Part shown: piece after piece, positions 30,969-40,407 of the stretch
Position numbering within the stretch: the first letter of the stretch is position 1
Layout of the letters: every line of letters begins with the position of its first letter
Origin: Puniceicoccaceae bacterium
GTDB lineage: Bacteria > Verrucomicrobiota > Verrucomicrobiia > Opitutales > Coraliomargaritaceae
Assembly (NCBI GenBank): GCA_002729725.1
Contig: PBYS01000089.1
Coordinates: 1-64,000, forward strand
Length of the DNA stretch: 64,000 nt
Direction: 5' to 3'
Made by a program: the position numbers and the translations under genes
Notes under the pieces: generated by a model
What the model saw: only the letters and a program-made list of their open reading frames with translations
Told to the model about the DNA's origin: nothing
Database searches by the model: none

Positions 30969-33476
30969 ATGCATCTAAGGATCACTCTTTTTCTAACGGC
31001 AATTTGCTACCTAAACGCATCCACATGGACAAGTATTGGTGGCTGGGACGAATGGGTGGCAGGCGAAACGGCTAGCCTCATGGAGCTGGTAGAATCGACA
31101 CAGTATGTACCCGACGACACGACAGAAGGGCCCTATTTCACCGCATATTCAGGCACCTCCTATTCGCTTGAAGGCAGCATTGAATTCTGGGGACTCGACG
31201 ATTGGGTCGATTACGAAGACGCAGGTGAAACTTTTGAAATCGAATTGATCAATGCACCCGCCGAGCTAGCAGTCAGCACAGTAGACACCAGCTACGAGAG
31301 CAAATACCTCATAAGCTGGACAGCTCCAAACGTCCCCACAGCCACGGAGTATACATTTACAGTAAGTGTCACCATCTATTATGCAGAGGAAATCACCGAA
31401 GAGCTACAAGGCACAATCACTCTAACTGTGCTCCCCTCACTCCCTCGCATATCCAACAGCAACCTACTCACACAGGGATTTCGCATCCAGGATGATCCAG
31501 AAGATATTTATGAGCTGCAACTAGAGGTGGGCGATCCTGATGAAAGCTCCAGCGCAAGTCAGCTGACACTGGAGACGCAAGATCCACGCTTCAGTTTTGA
31601 ACGTGTCGTCACTGAGTATTGGTCGAATTGGGTCTTTGAATGGAACGACGCCTATCCAGCACCTCAGGTTTCCGAGCTCGTGCCACTACGCTTTTGGATG
31701 CGCGACCTGAATGACTCCCAAGAGCGTTGGACACTGAGCGAGCAAGAGCTCATGATCTTTGGCTACGACTATGAACGGGCCCACATCGATGCGCCCGCCC
31801 CCACCGAAGAAGCTTACTTCGGAAGTGCCATAGAGCTGATGCAGCCACAGGTCGGCCTGCCCGTGACCGCATTCATTCAAGAGGCAGACTCGCGCCAGGT
31901 GCATATTTATGAGCAATCGGCTGCAAACGATACCTGGCAACACACGCAAACTCTAGTAAGCCCGGTAGAAGAGGTCGACTTCGGAGCCTCGATCACATCG
32001 TATGCAGACTTACTCGTTATCGCCGCCCCCGAGAGTGATTTCCCCCTAAACTGCCGAGTCTTTATCTATCAACGTGCCAGCGAAACGGGGCAATGGTCAC
32101 TGCTGCAAACCTTAATACCTGATAATGAAGATCAAGCCGCGGCCTTCGGCGGCACAGTGGCCTTGGATCAGACGCCCATCGGCCCCAGCCAATATATTTA
32201 CACACTGATGGTATCAGCCGACCAAGCACTCACAGATGATGTAGCGACCGGAGCCGTATGGGTCTACGAAGCCAGCGACACGACCACCCCGGTGTTCAGT
32301 AAAACTCAGATTATCGTGCCGCACGACGCCGAAGAGGATGATTATTTTGGCTGGCCTCTGGCACTCCATGGTGAGCTCGCCGCGATCCCTTCTAACGAAG
32401 ACGACGACCTCAGGGAAAACTCTGGCGCAGTCTACGTCTACCGACGCCAGGCAAGCTCTGGACAATGGCAACTGGAGCAAAAGCTCAAGGCCGACGATGC
32501 CGACTACGACGATCTATTCGGCGAACGTGTCGCCATCTCAGATCACGGCATATTTGTCTCCGCCTTCCGCAAGTGGCAAGGCAACACCCCGCTCGGGGCC
32601 GTTTATCAATTTGAGTATGAAGGCGGCACTTGGGTTCAAACACGCCGTATCCGCACGGTCGAAGAAGCAAGCATGGATGAATACATCCAATGGGACTACA
32701 GCGCATACCTGCGTCAAATATATACAGTCAAACACTTCGGCTCCTCCCTCATCGCCGAAGGCGACACAGTCCTCATCGCAGGACTGCGACAAGGCTACGG
32801 ATGGACTGCGATGGATCGCTCCATGGTCTATCAATTCGAATGGGACGAAAGCGCCAACGATTGGCAAGAAGTGCGCGCGCTTTGTAGCCGCGATAGCGAC
32901 CAGCCAGACCAGCAAGGTGCCCTAGGTAACAATTTTGGGAATGCACAAGCGCTCACAATGAAGGGCGACACCATTCTCGCAGGCGACCTCGGTGCCGACT
33001 TCGCAAACGCGGATGACAGCGGTCGCGTCTATTCCTTCACAACTACTCCCACTGCGACACTCCCAGAGGTGCCAAGCCGTGACGCCTTCTTCGAAGATCT
33101 AGCAAGCAACGCGTCGGGCAAACACCTGCCCACTGATGACGCCGACGGAGACGGCTGGCTGAACATCGTCGAATACCACAGCGGCACCGATCCGATGGTC
33201 GCCAATACAGCGCCCCTCAGCTCGACACACCATGCGGACTATCCACAGTTGCCCACGTTCTCCTACCTCAGCTCACGCACACACGCACAAGCTCGTCCCA
33301 AAGTTATGTATTCTCGCAATTTAGAGCCTGGCTCTTGGGTAGAACTCCCGAATGCACGCTACCTGCCCGACCTAAAACTCGGCAATTCCGTGCAAAAGAC
33401 AATCGACCTAAGCCCCTACCAAGTCGACACACAGCCACTCTTCTTGCGCTTAGAGTATCCTGCGAGGGAAGAATGA
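30969..33476 (+). CDS. Secreted FG-GAP-repeat protein with Ca-binding C-terminal motif
   Basis: An 835-residue exported protein with signal peptide MHLRITLFLTAICYLNAS. The first 270 residues look like Ig-fold or cadherin-like beta domains (ELINAPAELAVSTVDTSY). Residues about 280-690 contain repeated FG-GAP-like beta-propeller units: FGSAIELMQ, FGASITSYADLLVIAAPES, FGWPLALHGELAAIPSNED, FGERVAISDHGIFVSAF. A DADGDGWLNIVEYHSGTDP motif near residue 720 is of the calcium-binding thrombospondin-3 type. Adhesion or glycan binding at the cell surface is plausible; no enzymatic motif is seen. Confidence 0.75.
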   Translation: MHLRITLFLTAICYLNASTWTSIGGWDEWVAGETASLMELVESTQYVPDDTTEGPYFTAYSGTSYSLEGSIEFWGLDDWVDYEDAGETFEIELINAPAELAVSTVDTSYESKYLISWTAPNVPTATEYTFTVSVTIYYAEEITEELQGTITLTVLPSLPRISNSNLLTQGFRIQDDPEDIYELQLEVGDPDESSSASQLTLETQDPRFSFERVVTEYWSNWVFEWNDAYPAPQVSELVPLRFWMRDLNDSQERWTLSEQELMIFGYDYERAHIDAPAPTEEAYFGSAIELMQPQVGLPVTAFIQEADSRQVHIYEQSAANDTWQHTQTLVSPVEEVDFGASITSYADLLVIAAPESDFPLNCRVFIYQRASETGQWSLLQTLIPDNEDQAAAFGGTVALDQTPIGPSQYIYTLMVSADQALTDDVATGAVWVYEASDTTTPVFSKTQIIVPHDAEEDDYFGWPLALHGELAAIPSNEDDDLRENSGAVYVYRRQASSGQWQLEQKLKADDADYDDLFGERVAISDHGIFVSAFRKWQGNTPLGAVYQFEYEGGTWVQTRRIRTVEEASMDEYIQWDYSAYLRQIYTVKHFGSSLIAEGDTVLIAGLRQGYGWTAMDRSMVYQFEWDESANDWQEVRALCSRDSDQPDQQGALGNNFGNAQALTMKGDTILAGDLGADFANADDSGRVYSFTTTPTATLPEVPSRDAFFEDLASNASGKHLPTDDADGDGWLNIVEYHSGTDPMVANTAPLSSTHHADYPQLPTFSYLSSRTHAQARPKVMYSRNLEPGSWVELPNARYLPDLKLGNSVQKTIDLSPYQVDTQPLFLRLEYPAREE

Positions 33477-33782
33477 CATTCGCTTTAAACCGTCAACTTA
33501 AAGCGGAAAACACTATCGTCCTCATACTGAAACTCGATGGCTACGACACAGCATGACCGAGCTAGCCTTGAGCTGGCCTGAATAGCAGCCTGACTTATAA
33601 TTTAACGATTGTTGGCACAAGAGATAATGCAATGAACGCTTCTCCCGTTAGTGTATGAGTGCATTTGACAGCGAACCCTTTCAAACTTCTGGCGATGTTC
33701 TGAGGCAGGCACAAGAGGCATCGAGTGGAGTAAGGATGAGGTACTCACCATTAGCGGCATTACCAGCTTGGAGTCGTTCGAC
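33477..33782. other. Intergenic gap without recognised content
   Basis: About 306 bases between the convergent FG-GAP protein and GH3 genes. A short frame of about 42 codons from 33655 and a neighbouring frame reading WSKDEVLTISGITSLESF could be the debris of a gene, but I cannot name it. No strong terminator hairpin is apparent. Confidence 0.35.
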
Positions 33783-35633
33783 TTAAGAACCTACTAGCTC
33801 TAAACTGGCGTTCAGATCGGCGTTTGAATCGAGGCCGGCATAGAAAGTAAATTGACCGGGTTCGATCGTGAGCTCGCCCTGACGGTTATAAAACCCGAGG
33901 CGCTTGGTGGGGATGCGAACCTGCACGACTTGGCTCTCTGCGGCGGCCAAAGGCACCCAAAGGTGGTGACATAGGAAACGGGTGGGACGCGCGAGGCTGG
34001 CGACGTGATCGTGCGCATAGAACTGGATTAGGGCTTTACCCGCGCGTGGACCTGTGTTGCTAACACGCAGGGAAAGCTCAACCGTCTCTGCATCGCATGG
34101 ATAGGAGGACGCGTTCACGCTGAGCTCTGCGACTTCAAAGGATGTATAGCTCAAACCGTAACCAAATGCTAGGCTGGGCTGGTCGACTTGATCAATATAA
34201 CCATTGGACCATGGGCGACCGGTGGTCTTGCGATTGTGATAGATCGGGATTTGCCCAGTGGCGCGTGGGAAGGTGATGGGCAAGTGTCCACGGGGATCGT
34301 GGGCACCGGTCAGGGTATCAAACACCCCTGGGCCGGCTTGCACTCCGCCGTGGAAGCTGTAGAGCACGGCATCGGCACAGCGCAAGATACGCTCAATCAA
34401 CAAGGGGCGACCGGCTGTGATGACGACGGTTAAGGGCAGTCCGATCGCGGCCAGTGATTCGACATACTCGACTTGCCCAGGCGGCAGGCTGAGGTCGGAA
34501 ACACTGAAATGCTCACCGCCGCGTGAGCTATCTTCTCCGATAAAGACTACGATTTGGTCGATCTGGTTGGACTTATGATTGTGCGCCATGGCGAGACCTT
34601 GATCCATCAAGGCGGGATCGTGGGTCACGTAAGCCTCACTCCCCCACTCGGCTGCAAACGCGGCTTGATAGGTCGTGACATCGTCGGGTTGGCCATCCAT
34701 CGACCAGGTGCCCAAGAGCGGAGCTTGTGCGTGCAGCAAGGGACCGGTGAGCAATGTCTTTCCACGGCTGCGCTGGAGTGGCAAGGTGGCGGCTCGATTC
34801 TTTAAGAGCACCGCACTTTCGGCGACTGCCCGGCGAGCCAGCGCTAGATCGGAAGTGTGAATCTCGAGCGCTTCGGGTTCAACAGGCGTATAAGGATCTT
34901 CGAACAAGCCATACATCAACTTGGCTCGTAAGACACGGCGCACGGCGTCATCCAAGCGCCCAGCAGAAACGGCCCCGGACTCTAACAGCGACTCCAAAGA
35001 GTCTAAGAAGCAGCGCGTCACCATCTCCATATCCATACCAGCGCTGAGCGAAATACGTGCGGCCTCGCGATGATTGGCGGCGATACCGTGCGAGATGAGC
35101 TCTTCTACGGCTGCCCAATCACTGACTACAAAACCGGCAAATCCGAGTTCTTCTTTAAGCAATTCGGTAAGCAAGCGGTGGCTGCCAGAGGCAGTCTCTC
35201 CGTTGAGCTCGTTAAATGAGCTCATCACAGTCATACAGCCACGATCCAGAACTTCGCGAAACGGAGGCATATACGCATTGCGTAGACTGTGCTCAGTAAT
35301 TTCTGTGGTCTCATAATCACGTCCGCCCTCGGAAGCACCGTAACCAATAAAATGCTTCGCACAAGCGACCACGCGCTTGGATTGCTTCATTTGTTGCAAT
35401 TCTGAACCTTGATAGCCTTCGACGGCGGCGGCCCCGAGTTGTCCGGTCAAATATGGGTCTTCGCCATAGCCTTCGACCACACGCCCCGCACGGATGCGTG
35501 ACTTGAGCTCTTCCAGATTTTCACATTCGGCCTTCTCTTGAAAGAGTTGCCCGATCTTTTCTTGCACGCTCAACATGGACAGAATCACGTCGACGCGTGC
35601 TTCTATCTCAGGATTCAATAAGGTCTCTTTCAT
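33783..35633 (-). CDS. GH3 beta-glucosidase lacking an internal block of the catalytic barrel
   Basis: A glycoside hydrolase family 3 protein. It keeps the KHFIGYG motif, the catalytic nucleophile Asp (GFVVSDWAAVEEL), the GH3 C-terminal domain and a fibronectin-III-like tail (FAFGYGLSYTSFEVAELSV). At residues 50-52 (near 35480), LKSRIRAGR is joined directly to VVEGYGEDPYL. In intact relatives these are separated by some 80 residues that include GRDVIHGFRT and the MxDxARDPRWGR strand. The reading frame continues, so a 616-residue protein may be made, but the (beta/alpha)8 barrel would be incomplete and activity is doubtful. It follows the broken GH42 gene on the same strand. Confidence 0.85.
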   Translation of the reverse strand: MKETLLNPEIEARVDVILSMLSVQEKIGQLFQEKAECENLEELKSRIRAGRVVEGYGEDPYLTGQLGAAAVEGYQGSELQQMKQSKRVVACAKHFIGYGASEGGRDYETTEITEHSLRNAYMPPFREVLDRGCMTVMSSFNELNGETASGSHRLLTELLKEELGFAGFVVSDWAAVEELISHGIAANHREAARISLSAGMDMEMVTRCFLDSLESLLESGAVSAGRLDDAVRRVLRAKLMYGLFEDPYTPVEPEALEIHTSDLALARRAVAESAVLLKNRAATLPLQRSRGKTLLTGPLLHAQAPLLGTWSMDGQPDDVTTYQAAFAAEWGSEAYVTHDPALMDQGLAMAHNHKSNQIDQIVVFIGEDSSRGGEHFSVSDLSLPPGQVEYVESLAAIGLPLTVVITAGRPLLIERILRCADAVLYSFHGGVQAGPGVFDTLTGAHDPRGHLPITFPRATGQIPIYHNRKTTGRPWSNGYIDQVDQPSLAFGYGLSYTSFEVAELSVNASSYPCDAETVELSLRVSNTGPRAGKALIQFYAHDHVASLARPTRFLCHHLWVPLAAAESQVVQVRIPTKRLGFYNRQGELTIEPGQFTFYAGLDSNADLNASLELVGS

Positions 35634-35671
35634 AGTATATAAATGCGTTTGAGGGAATGAGCCGACTCGAA

Positions 35672-36973
35672 TTAGGAACGAATCACAGCGACTCCGAAGG
35701 GCTCGATATCCAGATTACCGTCGCAGGCCTGATCTGCTAAAATGTTTTGCCCACGAGGTAAGCCTGTGACCGCCTTGGGCTCGGGATAATTATTGAGCAC
35801 AAAGGTCAAACGACGGTCCGCAGCGTAGCGTTCGATGATGCAAACATCCGTATCCGATCGCCCGAGCGGCTGCACGTCTGCCACATCACAGAGCCGCTGC
35901 ATGAGCTCGATCGCTGAGGATTCGTTCAAGAAAGTGCCGAGGTAGTAGGCCTTGCCTGCTCCAAATTCATTGCACGATAGCCCCACACTGCCCTCCGCGG
36001 CTTCCGTTTGCGGGTTCTGCTCGAAGTGCCAATGCGCGAGCGGCTCGGCATCGGTGCATTGAATAATCTCGTAATAATTCGCGTCCATCTCGAGCCCTGC
36101 GCCTTGCAACTGCATGCGCCGGTATTCCGTTTTGCCAAACTCCTCGACTGTGATCCCCAGCACCCGACTCAATAGGCCGGGAGGTGTTTGCTCGATGGCA
36201 TGATTATTGACATCGCGCTGACCGCTGGTGGCGGTGACTAATAGCACCCCTCCCTGCGAGACGAATGCTTCAATTTTCTCTGCACGTGAGGCATCCATCA
36301 CGATCGCAGAAGGCACAATCAAGAGCTTCAGACCGGCATAACTGTCGGCTTCATTCACATAGCCAACCGCCACTTTCTGACGCATCAATGTGCCTAAGAG
36401 CAACTCACGCTGCGCGTCGGGTTGTGGGCGCGAAAAGCTAAGCACGCCTTGCGCGTGATCTTGCTCATAGCTATGGCTGATGCCGACCTCGACTCGCTTA
36501 GTCGTGCCCAAAATGTCCGTACCAATCTTTTTCAGTTCCGCGCCTTCTTGTGCAAACTCTTCGAAACGGCGACGTGGCACATTGTCGTGGTCCAAGATAC
36601 CATGCCAATGGATTTCCGCTCCGTAGCGACACGTGCGCCAACGGAAGTGCAACATACCATCCGCACCATGCGCGATCGATTGATAGGCCCATAAGCGCAT
36701 GCGTCCCGGCTCAGGTGTGGGCTGTAAAAAGTCAATTTGCCCGCCAGGGCCGCCGCACTGCTCCGGCACGATGTAAGTACCGGTCGCTTGTCGGCAGCGC
36801 TCATTGAGCTGACTGCCGCCGATGAAGTCCTCCGGCTTGGTGCCCCAAAATGCAGGATACACATCGACCGCGAGGAAGTCTAAGTCCTCGGCAAATTTGT
36901 AATAATCGATATTGTAGAAGACACCATTGTGCGTGATCCACCAATCAGGATTTACCTCACGCAGAATCTCCAC
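35672..36973 (-). pseudogene. GH42 beta-galactosidase, C-terminal part after a frameshift
   Basis: Continues the GH42 protein begun by the frame ending at 36957. It contains the rest of the barrel with the nucleophile region GAEIHWHGILDHDNVPRRR, the trimerisation domain with a glutamine-amidotransferase-like fold (LKLLIVPSAIVMDASRAEKI) and the C-terminal beta domain. In the sequence the two frames meet near 36990: removing one base of the GCGC stretch there would restore VTA-FQREQVEILREV. A single-base indel, real or a sequencing error, thus splits the gene. Confidence 0.75.
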
Positions 36974-37487
36974 CTGTTCGCGCTGAAAGCGCGGTGACAG
37001 AGTCGCTCAAAAAGCGACGAAAATCGAGCAGTGCACTGGGATTACAAGGTGCGGGCTGACGCCATTTTTTAGGGATCACAACTTGGTCAAAGTCATCGTA
37101 TTGCTGACTCCAAAATAAGGTGCCCCAGGCATGGTTCAGCTTCTCGATGCTCTGATCGTAGCGCAGCGCGAGCCACTCACGGAAGCCCACTTGGCAACTC
37201 TCACAGTAGCACTCTTCCACATGGCAATAGAGCTCATTGTCCGTCTGCCACCCGATGACAGCGGCATCGTCCTTAAAAGCCTCCGCCATCGCACGAGTAA
37301 TTCGACGCGACTCGGCCCGAAAACCGGGATTGTTGGTGCAGCAATGCTGACGCGTGCCATGGGTAAAGGGCACATCGTTGATATCGACACGCATCCACTC
37401 GGGATGCTCCGCAGTCAGCCAACGCGGGGGCGTCGCCGTCGGCGTGCACAAAATCGAGTCGATCCCTTGCGCCTTCAAGCTGGCCAC
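36957..37487 (-). pseudogene. GH42 beta-galactosidase, 5'-truncated N-terminal part
   Basis: Begins inside the GH42 barrel: SILCTPTATPPRWLTAEHPE, the acid/base Glu in WQTDNELYCHVEE and a Cys-rich CYCESC zinc-type site. Upstream in frame, FDRFDFGLFKEAVASL is still family-like back to about 37540, where a stop codon occurs. The usual first 50-60 residues (the YYPEQWP region) are absent. The GTG at 37487 is therefore not a natural start. Divergent from a GntR/LacI-type regulator, so the intact gene was probably a regulated galactoside-use enzyme. Confidence 0.72.
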
Positions 37488-37606
37488 AGCCTCTTTAAAT
37501 AAGCCAAAATCAAATCGATCAAATACACAGCGTATGCAGCGCTATTTGCAACAGTATGCGAGTTGATCCCTCACGCTCTAAAACATAAAAAATCATTAAA
37601 TGAGAG

Positions 37607-37620
37607 TGCAAGCGTTTGCA
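37607..37620. promoter_or_regulatory. LacI-family-like operator upstream of the regulator gene
   Basis: TGCAAGCGTTTGCA: inverted TGCAA/TTGCA arms around a central GCGT, the form commonly bound by LacI-family regulators. It lies 46 bases upstream of the regulator ATG in the divergent gap shared with the GH42 gene. Confidence 0.45.
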
Positions 37621-37665
37621 TGCTTTCAAAAAAGTATTCATAATAGCCTACATTAATTTCGTCAC

Positions 37666-38700
37666 ATGCCTAGAAACCTAACTTCGTACACTGTCGCGGC
37701 CAGAGCTGGAATACTCGAACTGATCAAGAATCAACCCGAAAACAAACCACTGCCCTCCCTTCGCCAACTTGCAGACGATTTTGATCTACACTCAACGACT
37801 ATCTTTCGACTTTTGCACGACTTAGAAACCGAAGGTGTGGTATGGCAAGGCCCCTCGCGTCGTTTCTTTCCCGCCAGTGCCCAAAGCCATGCGCTTAAAG
37901 GCAAGCCCATCTGCTTCATCGGTCGCAACATCCAAGACTGGAGCCAACTCTATCAAGAGATTTTAGAAGGGGTCACCGAAGTATGCACCACCAATGGTAG
38001 CCCGCTCATCCTGCATTCGGCGCCCAACTTAGTACAAGTGCCCGTGCAACTAGAACCGGCAATCATCGCCACCGAAGAAGAGCAGCAGGCGGAAATGGCC
38101 AAGCTACTCAAGACCCTGCCCAAAGGCTGCGCTGGCTACATATTTGACCACCTCTGGTGCGATGCGGCCCTCAAACTCGTCCCCTTTCCGCGCAACCAGT
38201 GCATCCAATTACTCAGCGGCTCAGAAGAACATACCAAGGTCATCACACCCAACTATAGCGCAGGCGCCAAGCTCATTGCGGATTACGTCCAGTCACGCAA
38301 ATTCAACCAAGTCTATCTGGTCGAGAGCACCCCCGAAGAGCCCCTACTACACCGCAGTGTGAACCAGATGCAAGAGACCCTGGCAAACCTCTCGACCCAT
38401 GGACTGAACTTTTACGATGAAGAGGCCGTGCACGCATTAGTGCGCGAAATTCAGCCGCACAGCTGCTTTATCTGCACCGAAGATAATACCGCACTAGGCC
38501 TCGCCTCACGCATACGCGAGGCCGATCGCAAGACAGTCGAAATGGTCTCGATTCAAGGCACAGGCATCGTCACCGCGCCCCACACCCGCCTGCGCTACGA
38601 CTACCGCAGGCTCGGTCGCTCGGCCGCATCCGGCATCTTACACGGCACCGCAATCAAGCAAATGGCCCCTCGCCTAGTCACGCAGCAAGAAGATGACTAA
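37666..38700 (+). CDS. GntR-type HTH / LacI-type sensor transcriptional regulator
   Basis: A 344-residue regulator. Residues 8-75 form a GntR-like winged helix (LPSLRQLADDFDLHSTTIFR, LLHDLETEGVVWQGPSR). Residues about 80-330 resemble a periplasmic-binding-protein sugar sensor (PICFIGRNIQDWSQLYQEIL, VITPNYSAGAKLIADYV, CFICTEDNTALGLASRIRE). Such hybrids control carbohydrate genes in this phylum. It is divergent from the GH42/GH3 genes, its likely targets, and has a TGCAAGCGTTTGCA palindrome upstream. The inducer is unknown. Confidence 0.82.
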   Translation: MPRNLTSYTVAARAGILELIKNQPENKPLPSLRQLADDFDLHSTTIFRLLHDLETEGVVWQGPSRRFFPASAQSHALKGKPICFIGRNIQDWSQLYQEILEGVTEVCTTNGSPLILHSAPNLVQVPVQLEPAIIATEEEQQAEMAKLLKTLPKGCAGYIFDHLWCDAALKLVPFPRNQCIQLLSGSEEHTKVITPNYSAGAKLIADYVQSRKFNQVYLVESTPEEPLLHRSVNQMQETLANLSTHGLNFYDEEAVHALVREIQPHSCFICTEDNTALGLASRIREADRKTVEMVSIQGTGIVTAPHTRLRYDYRRLGRSAASGILHGTAIKQMAPRLVTQQEDD

Positions 38701-38812
38701 AAGTGTGTAAAAGAATCTAGTAGCCCCTATTCGCATCGCCCCACCACTTGACCGGTGACAGCTCCAGAGTAGTTTAAATGCCGATCATTCACAAGCAATC
38801 AGCATTGGACAT

Positions 38813-39489
38813 ATGCGCACAGGCACACACACTCACACACACACGCACGCACGCGGCTCGCCACTATCATTGCAATTCTCTGCACACAGGCGACTCTTCA
38901 AGCCGACACGATCATTTACCAAGACGGCCAAGTCAAGGGCACCCTATGGGCCAACGGTAGCATTGGAGTCGATCCGGAATTTCGCACGCCCGATAATCAG
39001 GCCACGATTAAATTCACGACTACTGAAGCATACGGCAACGGTGGCATCAATTTCTACGGCATTAGCGGCCCGCTCACCGTCCCTAAAAACCAAGCCACCC
39101 TCCGCGCGACCATCTACTCTGTGAATGCCAGCATGAATGGATTCGTAGTGCGCACCTCAGATGGCGAACAGAACTTTGATTCGAAACGTGGCCACTGGTG
39201 GATTGACGGCGAACCCGGACAAACCAGCGACTTGTCTCAAGGCCAATGGCACACCTTGGATTTCGATTTAAGCAGCTATCCAAGCTTTAATCCCGGGCTG
39301 ACGCAAATCGTAGGCGACGGCCTCACATTAAAAGTCAATGAGCCTGGAGCCACCGCTTACTTCGGCGAGATACGCCTGACCGAAGACGATGCGGGGCACT
39401 ACGAAGACATCCCAGAACCAAGTACTTACAGCGCAATACTAGGCTTGACTTCTCTATTAATCGCAAGCCGACGAAAATCCCGTAAGTAG
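38813..39489 (+). pseudogene. PEP-CTERM surface protein, start out of frame across a CA repeat
   Basis: The C-terminus is a clear PEP-CTERM sorting signal: IPEPSTYSAILGLTSLLIAS, then RRKSRK. The coding frame extends back through DTIIYQDGQVKGTLWANGS to a signal-peptide-like LATIIAILCTQATLQA, but has no start codon before a stop at 38770. The only nearby ATG (38813) lies one frame off, separated by a CA-rich tract. Loss of one CA unit would join ATG and signal peptide in frame. A short version from the GTG at 39121 would lack export signals. The protein is presumably anchored or sorted by an exosortase system not in the window. Either phase-variable or broken. Confidence 0.6.
38824..38854. repeat. 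CA/GC dinucleotide tract at the start of a PEP-CTERM gene
   Basis: Nine bases of CA repeat, one T, then eleven bases of CA repeat running into GCACGCACG. Such tracts slip during replication; here the length decides the reading frame between the ATG at 38813 and the signal peptide. Confidence 0.8.
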
Positions 39490-39617
39490 TTCGCACTCAG
39501 AGCGCAATCTATTCGCAACAAGCGCGAAATTGACCCTGAGCGATCCTTAGCACACATTATTCTACAAGCTGAGAATCTCAGTGACACTAAACCACACGAA
39601 TAACCATTGATAATATA

Positions 39618-40122
39618 ATGAAGATCAAACGCTTTAAGCCTCGACTGGGATTCAACATCAGCGGGCCCAAGTGGCGATTACACGATTAAGTTCTTCACGA
39701 ACAAAAGCGACACTACAAATCTAGCAACAACAGACGACTTATCCAAGTTCACTGTAGACTTTAGTTTATTTACAGACGGGCTTGTGTCCGCTTCTGAAAA
39801 CTTCATCATTGCCCTCGCATTCAACGGCAACAAATCGGCAAACAAAACGATCGCAGCAACTAATGGTAGCTACGTAGACTTCTCATTCTCGCTGAGTGAT
39901 TTCACATATTCAACAGCTCCTACAATCGGTGACCTTAATGGTGGCCTTCAAGTGACAATCGAAAGTTCTTACTTAAAAGGAGATGAAACATACGGCTATG
40001 ATACAGGTAACGCAATTCGTCTGGACAACGTAACAGTGACTCAAATCCCCGAGCCATCCACATTTGCCTCACTTGCTGGTCTCTTAGCACTCGGTGCAGC
40101 AGTGATCCGTCGTCGCAGCTAA
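39618..40122 (+). pseudogene. PEP-CTERM protein with its N-terminal region deleted
   Basis: An ATG at 39618 (MKIKRF) resembles a PEP-CTERM protein start but its frame stops at 39689. The family-like sequence is in another frame from about 39630 (LSLDWDSTSAGPSGDYTIKF) to the end, with the sorting signal IPEPSTFASLAGLLALGAAV, then RRRS. No signal peptide is left. The open frame that can be translated begins at the GTG or ATG-like codon near 39784. A strong terminator follows, showing that this was a complete gene unit. Confidence 0.6.
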
Positions 40123-40148
40123 GCGATCCATTTAAAGCTTATTTCACT

Positions 40149-40185
40149 AAGCCTCGAGAGCGCCACGCGCCTCGAGGCTTTTTTT
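40149..40185 (+). terminator. Rho-independent terminator after the PEP-CTERM gene
   Basis: Stem AAGCCTCGAG/CTCGAGGCTT (10 bp) with an inner GCG/CGC pair in the loop, followed by seven T residues. Located 27 bases after the stop of the PEP-CTERM frame. Confidence 0.88.
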
Positions 40186-40374
40186 ATGTATCCACCCAAG
40201 AAGGCCAAAGGCTACTCTCAATGGAAGCAAGATGCCACACTTAACCAGACAGGCTCAAAACACTCACAACTATTCGCAACATACCAAAGCTTGCCCCAGG
40301 CGCAGCATCGGGCAGTATCGATACATACAAACTTTAAAGTCTTAGGACTTTTTTCATATAGGGTTATATAGGGT

Positions 40375-40407
40375 AAGCCCCGTCGCAGCAATGCGTCGGG
40401 GCTTTTT
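40375..40407 (+). terminator. Second rho-independent terminator, no gene directly before it
   Basis: Stem AAGCCCCGTCGCA/TGCGTCGGGGCTT with one mismatch and loop GCAA, followed by five T. A weaker hairpin (AAAGTC/GACTTT plus T run) lies at 40336-40354. The 190 bases between this and the previous terminator hold no credible gene, so a lost gene or a small transcript is possible. Confidence 0.75.

Noticed and set aside
36957..36990. Programmed frameshift joining the two GH42 parts
   Set aside because: No slippery heptamer or stimulatory structure seen at the GCGC site, and the gene also lacks its 5' end, so decay or error is simpler.
38778..39124. Open frames on the plus strand over the CA tract that encode His/Thr repeats
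   Set aside because: They are by-products of the dinucleotide repeat; the PEP-CTERM frame overlaps them and has coding character.
40186..40371. 61-codon frame between two terminators
   Set aside because: No ribosome-binding site, no recognisable sequence, and it lies directly after the T tract of a terminator.
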